Shown here: positions 1 through 7,301 of the stretch, one piece after another
How positions within the stretch are numbered: the stretch's first letter is position 1
Layout of the letters: each line of letters begins with the position of its first letter
NCBI GenBank assembly: GCA_013695005.1
Contig: JACDBJ010000444.1
Location: forward strand, 1-8,307
Length of the DNA stretch: 8,307 nucleotides
Origin: Pseudonocardiales bacterium
Lineage (GTDB): Bacteria > Actinomycetota > Actinomycetes > Mycobacteriales > Pseudonocardiaceae
Direction: 5' to 3'
Translations under genes and position numbers: made by a program
The notes under the pieces: generated by a model
The model's database searches: none
The model's input: the letters and a program-made list of their open reading frames with translations, nothing else
What the model was told of the DNA's origin: nothing

Positions 1-953
1 GCCGCCACAGGTCCCGCGACCGCGACCGTCGCTTCCTGCGCCTGCGCTTCCTGCGCCGGCGCGACAGGAACGGTCGCCTCGCGATCGGAGTGCGCGCCGG
101 TCATCGGCGCCCTGTCGGCGACCACCGTCAGCTCGTTCTGCGCGGCCTGCGCCGTCGGTCGCTCGGCCGGGTCGGCGCGCAGCAGACGCATCAGCACGGC
201 GGTGAGCGGCCCGGCGTTGGTGGGCGGCCGCACGTTGCCGCCGGCAACCGTGTGCAGCAGCGCGTAGGCGTTGTCCGACAGCCCGAACGGCGGCTCGCCC
301 TCGACGGCGGCGTACAGCGTCGCGCCGAGCGCGAAGACGTCGGAGGCCGGCGTGGGGGTCTGGCCGCGGGCCACCTCGGGCGCGAGATACGCCGGAGTGC
401 CGGCGATGAGGCCGGTCCGGGTCAGCTGCACCTCGTCCGCCGCGCGGGACACCCCGAAGTCCACGATCTTGACGTTGCCGTTGTCGGCGAGCAGGACGTT
501 GCCGGGCTTGATGTCGCGGTGCACGACGCCCACCCCGTGGGCCGCGGCGAGCCCGGCAGCGGCCTGCCGTCCGATTTCGGCGACCTCGCGCGGCGGCAGC
601 GGGCCGCGCTCGGCGAGCACGGTGTCGAGGCTGCGCGAGGGCAGGTACTCCATGACCAGCCACGGCCGGTCGTCGTGCAGCGCCACGTCGTAGACGGAGA
701 TGACGTTGGGGTGTTGCAGCCGCGCGGCGATGCGGGCCTCGCGCTGGATACGGTCGCGCGCCTCGTCGAACGATCGGCCGTCAGGGTCCAGCCGTGGCTC
801 GACGACGGCCAGCAGCTCCTTGATCGCCACCGTGCGGCGCAGCTTCTCGTCGGTGGCCTCCCACACGACGCCCATCCCGCCGGAGCCGATGCGCCGGTCC
901 AACCGGTATCGGCCGGCGACGAGGACCTTCTCGGTGTCGTCCGTGGTCGTCAC
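1..953 (-). CDS. Ser/Thr protein kinase (PknB-like), N-terminal part, cut by left window edge
   Basis: This is a Hanks-type Ser/Thr kinase that phosphorylates proteins on Ser/Thr. About 317 codons are visible. The start is GTG at 953, and the frame stays open to base 1. Seen motifs: glycine loop GSGGMG (res 23-28), catalytic lysine in VAIKE (K45), helix-C glutamate in QREARIAARL (E72), catalytic loop VHRDIKPGN (D147, N152), VDFGVSR (D165), an activation loop with a TRT pair (T178, T180), and GTPAYLAPE (185-193). The kinase lobe ends near residue 265. An Ala/Pro/Gln/Glu-rich linker follows, with an imperfect AQEAQ repeat at the left edge. A membrane segment and sensor domain are usual beyond such a linker but lie outside the window. 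A 16-residue or so stretch after K45 (EPRLDPDGRSFDEA) lengthens the K-to-helix-C loop. The gene is divergent from the hypothetical gene at 1012. Kinase activity is well supported, but the target and signal are unknown. Confidence 0.95.
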   Translation of the reverse strand, partial: MTTTDDTEKVLVAGRYRLDRRIGSGGMGVVWEATDEKLRRTVAIKELLAVVEPRLDPDGRSFDEARDRIQREARIAARLQHPNVISVYDVALHDDRPWLVMEYLPSRSLDTVLAERGPLPPREVAEIGRQAAAGLAAAHGVGVVHRDIKPGNVLLADNGNVKIVDFGVSRAADEVQLTRTGLIAGTPAYLAPEVARGQTPTPASDVFALGATLYAAVEGEPPFGLSDNAYALLHTVAGGNVRPPTNAGPLTAVLMRLLRADPAERPTAQAAQNELTVVADRAPMTGAHSDREATVPVAPAQEAQAQEATVAVAGPVA

Positions 954-960
954 CGGCCCC

Positions 961-966
961 AGGGTA
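961..966 (-). promoter_or_regulatory. -10 box (TACCCT) for a leaderless kinase mRNA
   Basis: On the minus strand TACCCT fits the actinobacterial TANNNT -10 consensus. It lies exactly 7 nt before the GTG start at 953, so transcription would begin at the start codon itself. No Shine-Dalgarno sequence precedes this GTG. No convincing -35 box is visible. The same geometry occurs before xthA and the ctaJ-like gene. Confidence 0.5.
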
Positions 967-1011
967 GGAGCGGGAGCCGCGCTCGGCACAGCGGAGTGTC
1001 ACGATCGACAG

Positions 1012-1359
1012 GTGCAGGCACGAAAGCGCGTCACGCTGCGTTCCATCCGCGATGCCGACGGATCGCGCCATCTCGACGCCCATGTCACCGCCGAGGGGGA
1101 CGTGGTCGTCGAGGGGCAGGATCTCGGCCCCGGGGTGGAACGAGCGTTCGGGCCGGGTTTGACCGAGTACGAATGGACGCACACAGTGCGCGCCGCGGAC
1201 GTCCCGCTGCTGGTCGAGGCCCTCGGCGGTGCCCCGGGTGATGACGTCCTCGCGCTGATGCGACGTGTCTGCTCCGGAGACGGCGTGGTGCGGCTGGCCG
1301 CGTTGCTGGCTCCCGACGGCCCGGTGCCGGCCGAGTTCTGGAGCCGGGTCGGCGACTGA
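1012..1359 (+). CDS. Conserved actinobacterial hypothetical protein, 115 aa
   Basis: This is a small soluble acidic protein with no signal peptide, membrane segment or cysteine-rich motif. Near residues 31-52 it reads VVVEGQDLGPGVERAFGPGL, followed by TEYEWTHTVRAADVPLLVEALGG, and it ends in EFWSRVGD. I recall similar short proteins with the EGQDLGPGVE...YEWTW core and an FW-SR-GD ending as unannotated genes in Streptomyces and other actinobacteria. That suggests a complete, conserved protein of unknown function. The start is GTG at 1012, because the N-terminal KRVTLRSIRDADG stretch belongs to the family pattern and the next ATG (1081) would remove it. There is no good ribosome site. CACGAT at 1000-1005 could be a weak -10 box for a leaderless mRNA. 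It diverges from the kinase by 58 bp and ends 29 bp before xthA. I do not know its function. Confidence 0.8.
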   Translation: MQARKRVTLRSIRDADGSRHLDAHVTAEGDVVVEGQDLGPGVERAFGPGLTEYEWTHTVRAADVPLLVEALGGAPGDDVLALMRRVCSGDGVVRLAALLAPDGPVPAEFWSRVGD

Positions 1360-1375
1360 CGTCGGGGTGCGGTCG

Positions 1376-1381
1376 TAGCCT
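1376..1381 (+). promoter_or_regulatory. -10 box (TAGCCT) for leaderless xthA
   Basis: TAGCCT matches TANNNT and lies exactly 7 nt before the xthA GTG at 1389. Transcription would start at or next to the start codon. There is no Shine-Dalgarno sequence in the 29-bp gap after the upstream gene. CTGACG at 1356-1361, overlapping the upstream stop codon, is a possible -35 box, but its 14-nt spacer is short. Confidence 0.5.
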
Positions 1382-1388
1382 AGTTGGC

Positions 1389-2237
1389 GTGCGACTGGCC
1401 ACCTGGAACGTCAACTCCGCGAAAATCCGCATCCCCCGGCTGCTGCCGTGGCTCGACCAGCGCGCGCCCGACGTCGTCTGCCTACAGGAGACCAAGCTCA
1501 GCGACGCGGCGTTCGACGAGGCGCTCGGCGCTGAGTTGGCCGACCGCGGCTACCAGGTGGCCCACCATGGCGACGGGCGCTGGAACGGTGTGGCCATCCT
1601 GTCCAAGGTGGGCCTCGACGAAGTGATGCGCGGGCTGCCCGACGAGCCTGGATTCCCGAACCCCGAGGCGCGCGCGGTCACGGCGACCTGCGCAGGGCTG
1701 CGGGTCACCAGTGTGTACGTCCCGAACGGCCGCACGCCCGACGACCCGCATTACCAGTACAAGCTCGCCTGGCTGGCCCGCTTGCACGACACCGTCGCCG
1801 ACGGCCCGGTGGACTGCAGCGTGGTGTGCGGCGACATGAACATCGCGCCGACCGACGCCGACGTCTGGGACCCGGCCGTCTTCCGCTTCTCCACCCATGT
1901 CACGCCCCCCGAGCGTGCCGCGCTCGCGAAGCTGATCGGGCTCGGGCTGCGCGACGTGCTGCGCGAGCGTTGGCCCGACGACCGGGTGTTCACCTACTGG
2001 GACTACCGCGCCGGCCGGTTCCACCAGGACCTGGGGATGCGCATCGACCTGGTGCTCGCGGGCGCAGACCCGGCCGGCCGGGTGCACGCGGTGTGGGTGG
2101 ACCGGCAGGCCCGCAAGGGCAGTGGGCCGAGCGACCACGCGCCGGTGATCGTCGACCTGGACGAGGCGCCCGACGGCAACGCCGGCCCGGTCGTCCCGCC
2201 GCCCTCCGCGCCGGCCGCCCGTCCGAAGCGGAGCTGA
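1389..2237 (+). CDS. xthA: Exodeoxyribonuclease III (AP endonuclease family)
   Basis: This is a cytoplasmic DNA repair enzyme. It cleaves the backbone 5' to abasic sites and removes nucleotides or blocking groups from 3' ends in base excision repair (family knowledge). The 282-aa product shows the full Mg-dependent endonuclease/exonuclease/phosphatase fold signature: TWNVN (N7), LQETKL (E34), YVPNGR (Y110), GDMNIAPTDADVWDP (D149, N151), the FTYWDYR segment, GMRIDLVL (D220), and the catalytic SDHAPV (D249, H250). N7 and E34 fall at the same numbers as in E. coli ExoIII. The last 25 or so residues form a Pro/Ala-rich tail after the catalytic fold. The tail's final codons and stop lie inside one copy of a 20-bp direct repeat (2224-2243). 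The GTG start gives the expected VRLATWNVNS N-terminus. A leaderless promoter is likely. The gene is alone between two plus-strand neighbours. Confidence 0.96.
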   Translation: MRLATWNVNSAKIRIPRLLPWLDQRAPDVVCLQETKLSDAAFDEALGAELADRGYQVAHHGDGRWNGVAILSKVGLDEVMRGLPDEPGFPNPEARAVTATCAGLRVTSVYVPNGRTPDDPHYQYKLAWLARLHDTVADGPVDCSVVCGDMNIAPTDADVWDPAVFRFSTHVTPPERAALAKLIGLGLRDVLRERWPDDRVFTYWDYRAGRFHQDLGMRIDLVLAGADPAGRVHAVWVDRQARKGSGPSDHAPVIVDLDEAPDGNAGPVVPPPSAPAARPKRS

Positions 2238-2243
2238 CCCGAG
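2224..2243 (+). repeat. 20-bp direct repeat, copy 1 (overlaps the xthA stop)
   Basis: The sequence CGAAGCGGAGCTGACCCGAG is repeated exactly at 2316-2335, an offset of 92 bp. This copy encodes the last residues of XthA and includes its TGA stop codon. The flanking bases differ on both sides, so the identity is exactly 20 bp. Confidence 0.9.
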
Positions 2244-2259
2244 CGACGGCAGCCCCCAC

Positions 2260-2269
2260 TCACATGTGA
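2260..2269. repeat. 10-bp perfect palindrome TCACATGTGA
   Basis: This is a perfect inverted repeat in the gap between the two 20-bp direct repeats, 22 bp after the xthA stop. It could be a protein-binding site or part of a small repeat element. The sequence alone does not say which. Confidence 0.4.
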
Positions 2270-2290
2270 CAGAACATCCGCTGGGCGCAA

Positions 2291-2309
2291 GAAAAGCCAC
2301 ACGAGTGGC
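2291..2309 (-). terminator. Hairpin plus T-tract, oriented as a minus-strand terminator
   Basis: GCCAC (2296-2300) pairs with GTGGC (2305-2309) across a 4-nt loop. On the minus strand the hairpin is followed at once by TTTTCTT, the layout of an intrinsic terminator. On the plus strand the A-run precedes the hairpin and no T-run follows. Both annotated neighbours (xthA and the CBS gene) run on the plus strand, so there is no obvious minus-strand gene to terminate here. CCACTC at 2256-2261 could pair instead with GAGTGG at 2303-2308, which excludes the first hairpin. Confidence 0.35.
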
Positions 2310-2315
2310 AGCCGG

Positions 2316-2335
2316 CGAAGCGGAGCTGACCCGAG
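2316..2335 (+). repeat. 20-bp direct repeat, copy 2
   Basis: This is an exact copy of 2224-2243, lying in noncoding DNA 72 bp upstream of the CBS gene start. The two copies bracket the palindrome and the hairpin. Confidence 0.9.
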
Positions 2336-2349
2336 GCGCCGCGCGGCCA

Positions 2350-2378
2350 TTGTCGGAAGGCCCGGGAAGGGTCACTAT
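2350..2378 (+). promoter_or_regulatory. Possible promoter of the CBS-domain gene
   Basis: TTGTCG (2350-2355) and CACTAT (2373-2378) resemble -35 and -10 boxes with a 17-nt spacer. They would place the transcript start about 20-25 nt upstream of the start codon, leaving room for the strong ribosome site. The match to consensus is partial. Confidence 0.35.
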
Positions 2379-2395
2379 TGGTTGCCTGCGACACC

Positions 2396-2402
2396 GGAGG
2401 AA
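2396..2402 (+). promoter_or_regulatory. Shine-Dalgarno site (GGAGGAA) fixing the CBS gene start
   Basis: GGAGGAA lies 5 nt before GTG at 2408. It decides for this start over the in-frame TTG at 2378, which has no ribosome site and would overlap the likely -10 box. Confidence 0.85.
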
Positions 2403-2407
2403 GCCCC

Positions 2408-2842
2408 GTGAACATCGAGGGAATCATCACCGCGAAGGGTCGCACGGTCGAGACGATCCTCCCGACCGCGACGGTCGCCGACGCTGTGCAGCGCATGACG
2501 GCGACGAACATCGGTGCGCTGGTCGTCACCCGCGACGGTCAGAAGATCGACGGCATGATCTCCGAGCGGGACGTCGTGCGCGGGCTCGGCAGGCACGGCT
2601 CAGCGGTCACGGAGATGGCGGTCAGCGAGATCATGTCGCGCGGGGGCCCGACGTGCAGCCCAGACGACACCCTTCCCGAGGTGATGGCGCGGATGACGCG
2701 CAAGCGTGCCCGCCACCTTCCGGTGGTTGCCGGCGGAGAGCTGGGTGGCCTCGTCAGCATCGGCGACGTGATCGCTGCCCGGTTGTCCGAGGTGGAACTC
2801 GAGACCGGGGTGCTGCGGGATCTCTATATCGCCCGCCACTGA
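2408..2842 (+). CDS. Two-CBS-domain protein (Bateman module), 144 aa
   Basis: The whole protein is a pair of CBS domains, roughly residues 8-62 and 70-128, with no attached enzyme or transporter. Each ends in the typical nucleotide-contact motif: GMISERD (49-55) and GLVSIGD (114-120). Other family-like stretches are VADAVQRMTATNIGALVV and the MSRGGPTCSPDDTL linker. Stand-alone CBS pairs bind adenine nucleotides or S-adenosyl compounds and act as small energy or redox sensors, often by binding another protein (family knowledge). The partner here is unknown. It is the same general type as mycobacterial Hrp1 (Rv2626c), but the sequence is not close enough to take that name. The protein is cytoplasmic, with no signal or membrane segment. 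The gene has its own strong ribosome site. It runs head-on into the DsbA-like gene, with 21 bp between stop codons. Confidence 0.92.
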   Translation: MNIEGIITAKGRTVETILPTATVADAVQRMTATNIGALVVTRDGQKIDGMISERDVVRGLGRHGSAVTEMAVSEIMSRGGPTCSPDDTLPEVMARMTRKRARHLPVVAGGELGGLVSIGDVIAARLSEVELETGVLRDLYIARH

Positions 2843-2868
2843 GCGCCGGCGCTGCGGCCGGCGTCAGT
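2838..2868. terminator. Bidirectional hairpin terminator between convergent genes
   Basis: CGCCGGC (2844-2850) pairs with GCCGGCG (2857-2863) over a 6-nt loop. The stem continues outward, with one bulged G at 2843, through ACTGA (2838-2842) pairing with TCAGT (2864-2868). That gives 12 paired bases in all. The stop codons of both convergent genes (TGA on each strand) are part of the stem. No T-tract follows, as is common for actinobacterial terminators. The symmetry lets it act on both strands. Confidence 0.6.
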
Positions 2869-3475
2869 CGAACACCGGGCGTTCGGTCCGGGTGCGCTTG
2901 AGCTCGAAGAAGTGCGGGTAGCTGGCCAGCGTGCAGGCCGCATCGAAGATCGACCCCGCCTCGTCACCGCGCGGGATGCGGGAGAGCACCGGGCCGAAGA
3001 AGGCCGAGCCGTCGACGTGGATGGTCGGCGTACCGACGTCGGACCCGACCGGCTCCATCCCCGCGTCGTGGCTCGCCTTGAGCTCGGCGTCGTAGTCGGT
3101 GCTGGTGGCGGCCTGCGCCAGCTCCGCAGGCAACCCGACCTCAGCCAGCGCCTCGGTGATCACCTGCGGGAAGTCTTTGTTGTCCTGATCGTGGATCCGG
3201 GTGCCGAGCGCAGTGTAGAGCGGCCCGAGCACCTCCGGACCGTGCTGCAGGGCGGCTGCCATCGCCACCCGCACCGGCCCCCAGGACCGATCAAGGAACT
3301 GCTGGTACTTCTCGCCATGCTCGCGGTCGGCGTTGAGCAGCGCGAGGCTCATGACGTGGAAATTCAGGTCGATGTCGCGCACCGTGCCGACCTCGAGCAT
3401 CCAACGCGAGCTCAGCCAGGCCCACGGGCAGGCCGGGTCGAACCAGAAGTCCACGCGAGCGTTGTCGCAGTCCAT
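2864..3475 (-). CDS. DsbA/FrnE-like thioredoxin-fold protein, Rv2466c (mycothiol-dependent nitroreductase) family
   Basis: This cytoplasmic thioredoxin-fold protein has 203 aa, with no signal peptide. It resembles M. tuberculosis Rv2466c along its length: DFWFDP, the FHVMSLALLN stretch, SWGPVRVA, LGTRIHDQ, the SHDAGMEPVGSDVGTPTIHVDG region, and AFFGPVLSRIPRG. It also shares the ending ASYPHFFELKRTRTE-P-FD. Rv2466c uses mycothiol to reduce targets and activates nitro-compounds (family knowledge). Its active site is CPWC. Here the motif is CPWA (C16, A19), so only the nucleophilic cysteine is kept. The cis-proline loop GTPTIHV is intact. The start is ATG at 3475, with GGAAGA (minus strand, bases 3479-3484) just upstream. 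It is divergent from pepN, as in M. tuberculosis. The natural substrate is unknown, and the reductase role is inferred from the family. Confidence 0.9.
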   Translation of the reverse strand: MDCDNARVDFWFDPACPWAWLSSRWMLEVGTVRDIDLNFHVMSLALLNADREHGEKYQQFLDRSWGPVRVAMAAALQHGPEVLGPLYTALGTRIHDQDNKDFPQVITEALAEVGLPAELAQAATSTDYDAELKASHDAGMEPVGSDVGTPTIHVDGSAFFGPVLSRIPRGDEAGSIFDAACTLASYPHFFELKRTRTERPVFD

Positions 3476-3508
3476 ACGTCTTCCGTACCCCCGGCCGGTG
3501 TCAGCGAT

Positions 3509-3594
3509 GCTGTCAGGCTCAACACAGCGACGCCGTGGGGTGTTCCGGCCACGGCAGCGCCGGCCAGCTCGTGGTTGGATCGCCGCTAGCGATC
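3509..3594. promoter_or_regulatory. Inverted repeats in the divergent DsbA-like/pepN promoter region
   Basis: The 145-bp gap between the two divergent starts holds three inverted repeats. The best is GATCGC-CGCTA-GCGATC (3578-3594), a perfect 6-bp arm pair 26 bp before the pepN GTG. The second is GCCGTGG...CCACGGC (3532-3555), with 7-bp arms and a 10-nt loop. The third, GCTGT...ACAGC (3509-3528), is weak. They could be operators or transcript hairpins. I found no convincing -35/-10 pair for either gene. Confidence 0.3.
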
Positions 3595-3610
3595 ACCCCA
3601 TCGAGCGCAC

Positions 3611-3617
3611 GAGGAGA
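3611..3617 (+). promoter_or_regulatory. Shine-Dalgarno site (GAGGAGA) fixing the pepN start
   Basis: GAGGAGA ends 3 nt before the GTG at 3621 (4 nt from the GAGGAG core). It rejects the much longer in-frame extension back to 3333, which would be read through the opposite-strand DsbA-like gene. Confidence 0.8.
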
Positions 3618-3620
3618 TCT

Positions 3621-6188
<2,568 letters not shown>

Positions 6189-6200
<12 letters not shown>

Positions 6201-6218
6201 CCACCCACCCCCGCGGTC
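6189..6218. terminator. Possible hairpin between the convergent pepN and relE-like ends
   Basis: GACCGC (6189-6194) pairs with GCGGTC (6213-6218) across an 18-nt loop that includes the pepN TAG. The arm on the right overlaps the toxin stop codon. There is no T-tract and the loop is long, so this is a weak terminator candidate. Confidence 0.3.
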
Positions 6219-6480
6219 AGCGTGGATCGCTCCGGTAGGCGACCGACCGGTGCCGGACCGCCAGGACCCGCACTCGGCCGCCATCTGCCTGCAGGGTGTA
6301 GAGGATGCGGAAGACGCCGACGCGCAAGGAGCGCACGCCACGCAGTCGCCCGCGGAGGGCGTGACCCGCGTACGGATCGGATTCCAGCAGCGTCAAGGCG
6401 TCCAGGGCCGCCTCATCCAACGGCGGTGGTAGCTCGCGCAGCGCGGTGGCTGCCGGCCGGGTGACGACAACGTCAGCCAA
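6217..6480 (-). CDS. RelE/ParE-superfamily toxin
   Basis: This is a small basic protein of 87 aa, the usual RelE size. RelE-type toxins cut mRNA in the ribosome, while ParE relatives poison gyrase (family knowledge). The core matches the RelE pattern: an opening VVVTRPAATALRELP, DPYAGHALRGRLRGVRSLRVG, FRILYTL, and the C-terminal VLAVRHRSVAYR (R76, H77, R78, Y82 in this numbering). RelE-type RNase action is favoured over ParE because of this arginine-rich, tyrosine-containing end, but this is inference. I chose TTG at 6480, which overlaps the antitoxin stop by 8 bases and gives the expected N-terminus. An in-frame TTG at 6519 would add 13 residues with no homology that I recognise. Neither start has a good ribosome site, so translational coupling to the antitoxin is likely. 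The gene is second in its operon, and its 3' end faces the end of pepN. Confidence 0.88.
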   Translation of the reverse strand: MADVVVTRPAATALRELPPPLDEAALDALTLLESDPYAGHALRGRLRGVRSLRVGVFRILYTLQADGGRVRVLAVRHRSVAYRSDPR

Positions 6481-6754
6481 CAGCGCGCGCTTCGGCGACG
6501 TGCCGGCGAAGCTCCTCAAGCGGCACGTCGTCGGCGGGGTCGGCGTCCAGGCCGTCGGCCAGCGCGTCCATGGTGTCGGGGTCCGACAGCACCTCGGCCG
6601 TCTCCTCCAGCGCCGTGTACTCGTCGTGCGGGACGATGACGGCTGCTGGCCGACCGTGGCGAGTCACGATGACGTGCTCGCGGCGATCACTGACCTCATC
6701 CAGCAACGGCCCGAGGTCACGTCGCAGATCCTTGACCGGAACCGTCTTCGCCAT
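6473..6754 (-). CDS. Phd/YefM-family antitoxin
   Basis: This is a 93-aa antitoxin that should bind the adjacent RelE-like toxin and repress the operon. The N-terminal part, VPVKDLRRDLGPLLDEVSD followed by HVIVTRHGRPAAVIVPHDEYTALEET, is the classic YefM/Phd DNA-binding fold. The acidic C-terminal part (DADPADDVPLEELRRHVAEA) is the toxin-neutralising segment. The start is ATG at 6754. No clear Shine-Dalgarno sequence precedes it. Its stop overlaps the toxin start. Upstream lies a paired TGTACA-type operator (6773-6790), as expected for YefM autoregulation. The closest alternative is a RelB/DinJ antitoxin, but the GRPAAVIVP motif argues for Phd/YefM. Confidence 0.93.
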   Translation of the reverse strand: MAKTVPVKDLRRDLGPLLDEVSDRREHVIVTRHGRPAAVIVPHDEYTALEETAEVLSDPDTMDALADGLDADPADDVPLEELRRHVAEARAVG

Positions 6755-6770
6755 GACGGCAGCTTAGCAA

Positions 6771-6799
6771 AATGTACTCACCGGTGTACACAAGTCGGG
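6771..6799 (-). promoter_or_regulatory. Toxin-antitoxin promoter and YefM-type operator
   Basis: Two hexamers occur: TGTACT (6773-6778) and TGTACA (6785-6790, inside the palindrome GTGTACAC at 6784-6791). Their centres are 12 bp apart. As I recall, the E. coli YefM-YoeB operator is built from a long and a short palindrome with a TGTACA core at similar spacing. On the minus strand TACATT (bases 6776-6771) fits a -10 box. CCCGAC (6799-6794) sits 17 nt upstream as a partial -35. The operator therefore overlaps the promoter, consistent with autorepression. Confidence 0.65.
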
Positions 6800-6806
6800 T
6801 CGGCGC

Positions 6807-7301
6807 TCAGGAGCGGCGCGGGCGGCCGGAGGCTTGGTCGGCCAGCATGTGCAGGCCGCTGAGCAGCCCGCCGAACAGGTCGCCCTTCTTGAAGGACGCC
6901 ACCATGGTCATGACGCCGAGCTTCGCGCCGCGGTCGGGCAGCCGCGCCACGGCCTCGTGTCCGGTGATGATCTCGATCTGCCGCTGCTCCGGCGACACCG
7001 CGACCAGTACGGAGTTCTCGGCCGCGGCCCCGAGCCGGGCGAGGATCCGCTGGGCCACCGCGGGCGGGTCCGACCCGAGGTCGCCGAGGTAGAGGTTGAA
7101 GCGCAGCCCGGTGTCGCGGCTCGCCATCGTCAAGGCCTCGTCCAGCCGGGCCAGCTGCGCCGGGGTGAACGGGCTGTCGCGGCGATCCGGGTCGAGCTCG
7201 GTTGCAACGGACACCCGGCCGGACGGCGTCACCACCGCGCCCGGCTCGAGGGGTGCCAGCCGGTCGACCTCCGTCGATGTGCCGTGCTCACCAGCTGCCA
7301 C
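6807..7301 (-). CDS. DUF5130 / TPM-like domain protein (Rv2468c-like), 164 aa
   Basis: Function is unknown. The protein has a leader of about 25 residues, then VVTPSGRVSVATEL, then a TPM-like alpha/beta domain (about 42-150). That domain includes FTPAQLARLDEALTMAS, LRFNLYLGDLG, the stretch NSVLVAVSPEQRQIEIITG, and the FKKGDLFGGLLSGLHML helix. The same plan (TPSGRIS, short domain, VLLAVSP, SFK-G-L--GL) is what I recall for mycobacterial Rv2468c, next to pepN. There is no signal peptide or membrane segment. The start is GTG at 7301, because AGGAGG lies 5 nt upstream. The GTG at 7307 is fused to that ribosome site and cannot be used with it. The first 14 bases overlap the end of the ctaJ-like gene, so the two are probably translationally coupled. 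The role may be linked to the membrane or respiratory chain, but that is inference only. Confidence 0.85.
   Translation of the reverse strand: MAAGEHGTSTEVDRLAPLEPGAVVTPSGRVSVATELDPDRRDSPFTPAQLARLDEALTMASRDTGLRFNLYLGDLGSDPPAVAQRILARLGAAAENSVLVAVSPEQRQIEIITGHEAVARLPDRGAKLGVMTMVASFKKGDLFGGLLSGLHMLADQASGRPRRS

Noticed and set aside
31..57. Short tandem repeat (GCTTCCTGCGCC twice)
   Set aside because: It is a coding repeat for the AQEAQ-rich linker of the kinase. Such Ala/Gln linkers are ordinary low-complexity sequence.
90..1241. Plus-strand open frame of 383 codons over the kinase
   Set aside because: It is antisense to a kinase whose motifs all read correctly on the minus strand. Its product is Arg/Gly-rich with no recognisable domain.
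2224..2335. Two direct repeats as a minimal CRISPR array
   Set aside because: There are only two copies, one lies inside a coding end, the 72-bp spacing is too long for a spacer, and there are no cas genes. It fits a small repeat element better.
1482..2375. Minus-strand open frame of 297 codons over xthA
   Set aside because: It is a shadow frame. The plus strand carries intact ExoIII motifs through to the SDHAPV box. The antisense frame has no domain and no ribosome site.
2378..2407. Earlier TTG start for the CBS-domain gene
   Set aside because: It has no ribosome site and overlaps the likely -10 box. GGAGGAA is placed perfectly for GTG 2408.
3333..3620. N-terminal extension of pepN by 96 codons
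   Set aside because: It would be translated from the antisense strand of the DsbA-like gene, shows no homology to M1 peptidases, and ignores the GAGGAGA ribosome site before GTG 3621.
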